The position numbers and the translations under genes are program-made. 64,000 nucleotides of DNA. Origin: Pterois miles (Eukaryota > Chordata > Actinopteri > Perciformes > Scorpaenidae). Shown here piece by piece: positions 9,877 to 64,000 of this stretch. The DNA lies in contig CAMQGK010000171.1 in assembly GCA_947000775.1 (NCBI GenBank), positions 124,001 to 188,000 on the forward strand. Reading direction: 5' to 3'. The notes under the pieces are model-generated. The model saw only the letters and a program-made list of their open reading frames with translations, did no database searches and was not told where the DNA came from. Each line of letters begins with the position of its first letter. Position 1 is the stretch's first letter.

Positions 9877-10175
9877 CAGAGCTGCAACGATTAATTGATA
9901 GTTGTCAACTATTAAATTAATCGCCAACTATTCTGATAATGGATTAATCGGTTTGAGTAATTTTTCTTCCTCTGATTCCAGCTTCTTAAATGTAAATATT
10001 TTCAGGTTTCTTTACTCCTCTATGACGGTAAACTGAATATCTTTGAGTTGTGGACAAAACAAGACATTTGAGGACGTCATCTTGGGCTTTGGGAAACAGT
10101 GATCAACATTTTTCACCATTTCCTGACATTTTATAGACCAAACAACTGATAAATGAGTCGAGAAAATAATCGCCC
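9877..10175 (+). repeat. Repeat family R1, copy 2
   Basis: It starts agagctgcaacgattaattg and runs through ttctttactcctctatgac and gacatttgaggacgtcatct to a gagaaaataatcg end. It is closely similar to 22027-22375 and, inverted, to 31190-31562 and 51630-51835. The ends contain ATTAATCG-rich palindromic sequence, typical of short non-autonomous DNA elements. Confidence 0.75.
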
Positions 10176-10201
10176 TAGTGGGAACGAATGGGTTTGTTTC
10201 A

Positions 10202-10234
10202 TGTGATTTGTTCATAATAAGAAAATGTAGAATA
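10202..10234 (+). repeat. Repeat family X, left part, split by the 10235-10553 insertion
   Basis: gatttgttcataataagaaa matches 6250-6270. The family resumes after the inserted element with tcaccagccttatcctttaa (10562 onward). Confidence 0.5.
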
Positions 10235-10553
10235 TAGAGCTGCCCCGAACGCTTCGAAGCTTTGACTGCTGCCACGGTAATCAAACTCCAAATCAGTATT
10301 CAAATGTATGCATGTAACAATAATGTATAAATCCCAAAATAACCCATGACATTGGGAATAATCCCAACATTATTCATTAATCATATTCCACATTCATTAT
10401 TAGTTATTCTCAGACAGATAGCACTGATTGTTATGTGTAGTGGTGCGTGTGTGTACAGTAGCAGCAGCAGCGGTTTCCCAAACCTTCAAATACCTTTAAA
10501 TATCTCTCACCAAAGCTTCGAAGCCCAAAAAAATCGTATTCGGGACAGCCCTC
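10235..10553. mobile_element. hAT-like MITE (319 bp) with terminal inverted repeats and 8-bp target duplication
   Basis: The left end gagctgccccgaa..cttcgaagctt and the right end aagcttcgaag..ttcgggacagccctc are inverse to each other. The flanks are gtagaata (10227-10234) and gtaaaata (10554-10561), an 8-bp duplication with one mismatch, as made by hAT transposases. There is no transposase frame. It sits inside a family X repeat, so it is the younger insertion. Confidence 0.7.
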
Positions 10554-10561
10554 GTAAAATA

Positions 10562-13040
10562 TCACCAGCCTTATCCTTTAAAAAGGTCACCATTTCCACA
10601 TCCACTCCGAACCACATCAGCTCTGCAACAACTGGCCGCCATTTTTAAGGTCGAGAGTGAAAGTCAGATGTGCTGAAAGGACTACAAGGCGGAACATTAG
10701 GAGAGACAACACGACGGGAGAAAAGTGATGATGATGATGATGGTGGTGGAGAAAGAGAAAGACATGGAGGGCTGACATTTTCAGATCGTCCAACTTTATC
10801 TTTTGACTGTACTTGTTTCCCTTCAGGATGACTGACGTGTCCTGAGGAACACGGGAAGAGGAGACGGGGAGAGGGTTTCTACATGCACATCTCATTATCT
10901 GGAATGCTATTTAAAAACAGCAGCTTAAAGCACATCACATATATATATTAACTATTCTATTAATCCAGAGAAATACAGTGCTGTTTAAGTACTACTGACT
11001 GTTGCATTTAAGATCAGAGACTCTGATTACAAAGTACCTGTATGGTGTCTATAGATTAAGACACCAGAGTATCAAAAACAAATCACATGTCCATTTAAGG
11101 CATGGTGATAAAAAACATTAATATTACACAGTGTATAATTAGTTTCAAAAGCCCGAGTGAACTCTGCGTCTGGAAAATCCTCTCTCACTTGGTTGTTTTT
11201 TGTACCAGGTGGTCAAGACTGAGTCTTACACTGTAAGTATAATGATGTGTTGAGGAGATATATCTTCCCTTCTTAACCCTTTTTACTGAGCCTTTTCTTC
11301 AGTCCTTTAAGCGAAGATAGAAATTTCCTCCCTTACCCGTTGGCTACTTATATTTTACCCGGGTCGTTTTTTTCTGGTATTACATTGTGAATATATTACA
11401 AGGTGAAAAATATGACACATGAAAATACATGTTGTCCATGAATTTAGATGATTACGGACAGAAATATGACGACGAACAGTAAAAACACTGCAAAAATCTC
11501 CTTCTTAGCAAGTCTTTGATGCTTTTGTACCTTTGTAATGAGTTTCAAATGTATTTTCTTAAAACAAGTGAAAAATCTCACTGCTCACCAAAAACACAAC
11601 AATCTCATCACTATGGCCTCAGTTTTTTTTTTTTTTTTTTGAAGTGCCGCTCTCCCAGTTTACAAGATGATTCGCTTGTTTTCAGAAATAACAACTTTAT
11701 CACTGAGGTTTTCAAAGAGGGAGGCGGGCCTCACCAAGGAGGCTCCAAATGTTTCAGGGGAGGCTCAGTGAAGAAAAAATATTACATTTGTTATCAAAAG
11801 AAGATCATATTGATTGTTTGATTTGGTTAAAAAGATAGTAAGTAAGAGATATAGTATACTTTCCCAGAGTCAGAAACTAATAAATGCCTTAAAACAGATC
11901 TTTTTTTTATCCTTTTGGTGTCTGAAGTTATGTCAAACATCAATATTAGGCTACTTTTCTTTTAATTGTTTAGTGTCTACAGGATCAAATAACATAGTCA
12001 TGCTCCTATAGGCATCCAGGAACTGAGCTAAACTAAGCAAGTAAACTAAAAGGGGGATTATCAGATTATCCAATTCAGTCCGAGTAAAATTATCTATTAC
12101 CTTTCACTGAAAGTTAAAAAAAGCTGCCACTGTAGTGAGATATTGTTTACTTGTTTCTACTGCAAATCATCAATGTATTTCAGGCGTAGAGACCTTGTTT
12201 TGGAATAGTTTTTGTTTCAAGATAGACGTTCATTTCAAGAAAATGACTTATTTTAGGCAGCTTTTAACTGTTATAATAATATTAACTATTATGCTCCAAG
12301 CTGCTGCAACAGCCTGCAGTATTCAGCCAGGCCTTTGATTAAATATGGTTGATATATTTTATTCACTTTATTGTATATAAGGTCAAATATTATTAGATTT
12401 TACCGTATTTTATTGTATCTAATTTATATTTTATTCTATTTTATTGTTATTTTTCTTATTTTATTATATTTAATTCATATAATTTTATTCAGTATTATTG
12501 TTATTTTAAATAGTTTTCTCTTCACATTGCTTTACAACTATTACAACTATTTTATTAAATTTATTTTTTATATTTTTATTGATTTATCACATTGTCTTTT
12601 CTGTTGTTTTCACAGTTCACTCTTGTTCTGTCTTACTTGCAACTTGTCAGTTATCCGTGAACTGCGCTAACTCGTATGAAATGTGATATACTAATGAAGT
12701 TTGATTGATTTATTGATTGGAAACAGGTTAAAATATTTTTACTATATTGGCAGATTGCTCACTTGTTTTAAGAAAGAAAGATTTTCGGGGCTCTATTTTA
12801 CACGGTAATGTCTATAAAGATGGAAAGTTGTGCAGTGCACCAGTTCATCTCTTCCTGTTTCCTGCTCTGGAGGCTGTGACTCTGCTTACCTGTACGACAT
12901 CAAATTTGTTCATAATGTTTCCTGATAGCTGAGTGCTGAGATAAAAAACGATCCTGTTCACTGAGACTGTGGCTAGTAGTAATAGAGAAATGACAGCGAA
13001 TAGATTTCAGTAGAATCTATATGGCGTTTTACAGACATCC
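10562..13040. other. Intergenic / dennd1b proximal 3' UTR region
   Basis: No gene is seen. The stretch 11480-12780 looks like composite repeat DNA (for example tcttaaaacaagtgaaaaat and ttgctcacttgttttaag), and 12360-12600 is a very AT-rich low-complexity tract. The part next to 13,040 is expected to be the start of the dennd1b 3' UTR. Confidence 0.4.
12709..12714 (-). terminator. Candidate proximal polyadenylation signal for dennd1b
   Basis: The plus strand reads TTTATT, so the minus strand has AATAAA, about 330 bases after the dennd1b stop codon. It is a motif match only, and the surroundings are AT-rich. Confidence 0.3.
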
Positions 13041-61823
<48,783 letters not shown>

Positions 61824-64000
61824 CTACAGAGAGAGAGAGAAGCAAGAGGACGAACTCAACACGACTTTCAAAGGCAACACAAATACTAAGAAAAGGAATG
61901 ACACCTCTATGTCCTATGTTAACTGGTAGTTTCAAGTTTTTAACTGAAGGTTTGTATGATGTCAGTCTTTCTTCATTGCCCTGAAGAAAGTTAAAAAACA
62001 GGAACAATAACTTTGAACTGAATACACTGCTTGTCTTCTTTTCTTACCAATACATTTCTCTACCTTATTCAACTAAGTTTCTGCACTGCTAAAGTCTATA
62101 GAAGAAGAACCACAGCTCTATTTCCTTCTGAACAATATCCTGTTAATATCCTGTTTTTTTTTTTTTTTTTTAAATCAAGTCTGATCGAGGTTGCTGCTGT
62201 GGTGATGCTTTGTGTTGATGTGTTTGATTTCATCGAGTTAGCTTTTAATCTTGCTCACAAACAAGAGAAAGTCGGTGCACCAACGCGTCTGGTGCTGTTG
62301 TGATGAACACGACCTGCAAGCTATCTGCTGGAGGAGGAGACTGAAAGCTGGAGATCAACCGGTTGATGGGAGCCTTGTCTTAAAGTCATGACAGAAGCAC
62401 AGCAGAGGAGAGACAGACTGATGAGGAAGTGAAAAGAAAAGTACTGACATGAAGAAAGGCAACATGTGCTTTACACACGGACAACCATGCGTCCCCATAC
62501 TGATTAATGTGTGGTCACCATTGCTGCAATAACACTGCCACTATTGCACATGAGACATTTTAATTAAAAAATAATTCAAAGCACAGATTCTAACCTGGTT
62601 TGAACAGAGAGCAAATACAAGCCCAGTGTTCATAATTAACTGCTTTTCAATTCAATGTCAAAGTGTGAATAATGCTGCGACCTGCACAAAAACAACAAAA
62701 GGAGCCCAAAACACTGCTGACAGTAACCATAAAAATCAAAATTACCCCGACCACTATGACCAAGAAATTAAAGAGAAAATAACCTCCTTTTCTAACAAAT
62801 AATGAGAAGCAATCACATGAAGATGGCATTGCTTTTCAAAGGAGCTCTCTACGTTGTCAAACCAACATTACACATAAAATTAAAGTCTCCCATTGTCTTA
62901 AAACCAGCACCCCCCTTTTGACATCCCATCTCATGAAAACCCAGCTATAGTAATGACCTGCAACACACACACACAGCCACACAGACACGGCAGGAGAAAG
63001 AGGCGTTAGCTCATCCCCCAGATTAAAATAACATGATTAAATATGGAAAGAGAACAGAGGTCTGAGGGGCTCCTGCGGGACTTCATTAGGGCAAATTGCC
63101 AAAGAATGAAACATGAGTTAGCCAAGAGAGACTGCGGGCTAGGCCAATACCGCCGGGACCCCGGAGCAGCAGCCGCCGTTACACTGCTGCAGCTTCACAA
63201 TGTGTAAAGCGGACACACACTATCACACTACCACACACACACATACGCACATCTACCGGGAGACCCCGTGCTCGCTGACACACAGTGTCACAACTGACCG
63301 GCCAAAAGCGGGAAAGCTTGGCGACTGAAAACCACCGCTGCCAGAGGGAGAAAGAGCGCCCCACCCTCTGAATCCAAACATCAAGACCGGACATCTGAAA
63401 AGCCTCAAACAAAAAGTGTGTGTGTTCATGTGTGTCCTCCCTCCCTGCATGTTTGTTTTTAACGGCATTCATTTTTCATATCGGCTGGAAAAAAAAAAAA
63501 AAAAAAAAAAAAAGCAATGATCTTTTTTTTATTGTCTCCATGCATTTCTCTCACCCACCCGGTCCCACAATAGTTAGGACTTAATCAACATTTAATTGGT
63601 GTCTTGCTCTGTGTATCTGCATATGCATATTTCCGCTGCCTGCCGTCTTCAAATAAAACACAACAATGCCACACTCCTGTCAGGATTAATTCCCCGGCAA
63701 ACAGTTTGTTTTTTTTGCTAATTCTGAAAATAAATCAATGCTATGAATATTAATGTCTGAAAGTGAGGCACTTGGTGGAAGAGCTACTATCAAAACCGTC
63801 GCACCCTTCTCCAAAGCGAGGACGGTAAGGGGCCATTAAATTGTGATGAAGGGAGGTCAGCGATCCGGCGGTGGATATGCATACACACATACGTACGTAT
63901 AAGGCGCACACACTGAGCGGAGCGCCAACAGGCGAGTGTATTCCTCCTCTGGGAGTGCGAGACAAGCCCCAGCCATTCGCTGGTACCAGGAGGTAATGGC
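61824..64000 (-). other. dennd1b intron upstream of exon A, running off the window
   Basis: I looked for the preceding exon (human ...HERRIVIISSKLST) on the minus strand and did not find it. The stretch contains an A tract (63489-63513) and unique sequence with CNE-like look at 63000-63480 and 63520-63900. Confidence 0.6.

Noticed and set aside
12371..12670. A 99-residue frame rich in Ile, Leu, Tyr and Phe
   Set aside because: It is a translation of an AT-rich low-complexity tract, not a membrane protein gene.

Overview
This is a piece of vertebrate nuclear DNA. It has small exons with GT/AG junctions, long introns, very many (CA)n, (TA)n and (GA)n microsatellites, and several families of short non-autonomous DNA transposons. 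The gene content (a Crumbs gene tail to tail with a DENND1 gene) and the repeat style point to a ray-finned fish, probably a percomorph. The species-group call is inference. There is no bacterial, viral or organellar gene, no CRISPR array and no convincing tRNA or rRNA.

Layout. Positions 1-3.3 kb are mostly repeats, with a doubtful 3' end of an upstream gene in the first 0.5 kb. Positions 3.4-6.1 kb hold a compact plus-strand Crumbs locus: a signal-peptide exon (3777-3855), a tiny ectodomain exon (4150-4196), and two successive exons that each encode a membrane span, a cytoplasmic tail and a stop codon. The first (4578-4817) is CRB3-like and ends ERLV. The second (4967-5185) is CRB1-like and ends ERLI. 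Both begin in phase 0, so either can complete the short transcript. Positions 6.1-13.0 kb lie between the two convergent genes and contain repeats and probably long 3' UTRs.

From 13,041 to 61,823 the minus strand carries 13 exons of dennd1b, the Rab35 exchange factor DENND1B/connecdenn 2. They encode the last 651 residues: the end of the central DENN domain, the dDENN domain, a basic linker and a long proline/serine-rich tail. The 5' exons lie beyond the right edge. All 13 exons join in frame with consistent phases. Introns total about 47 kb and hold microsatellites, transposon copies, two near-perfect hairpins and some unique stretches that could be conserved non-coding elements.

Context. 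In human, CRB1-DENND1B, CRB2-DENND1A and CRB3-DENND1C are neighbouring pairs, which indicates an ancient linked pair duplicated in early vertebrates. Crumbs proteins act in apical membrane polarity. DENND1 proteins act in clathrin-dependent endocytosis and Rab35 recycling. The linkage is positional; no shared regulation is visible.

The most interesting feature is the Crumbs locus. One promoter apparently feeds two alternative transmembrane/cytoplasmic exons of CRB3 and CRB1 type, and a (TG)n tract abuts the acceptor of the first.
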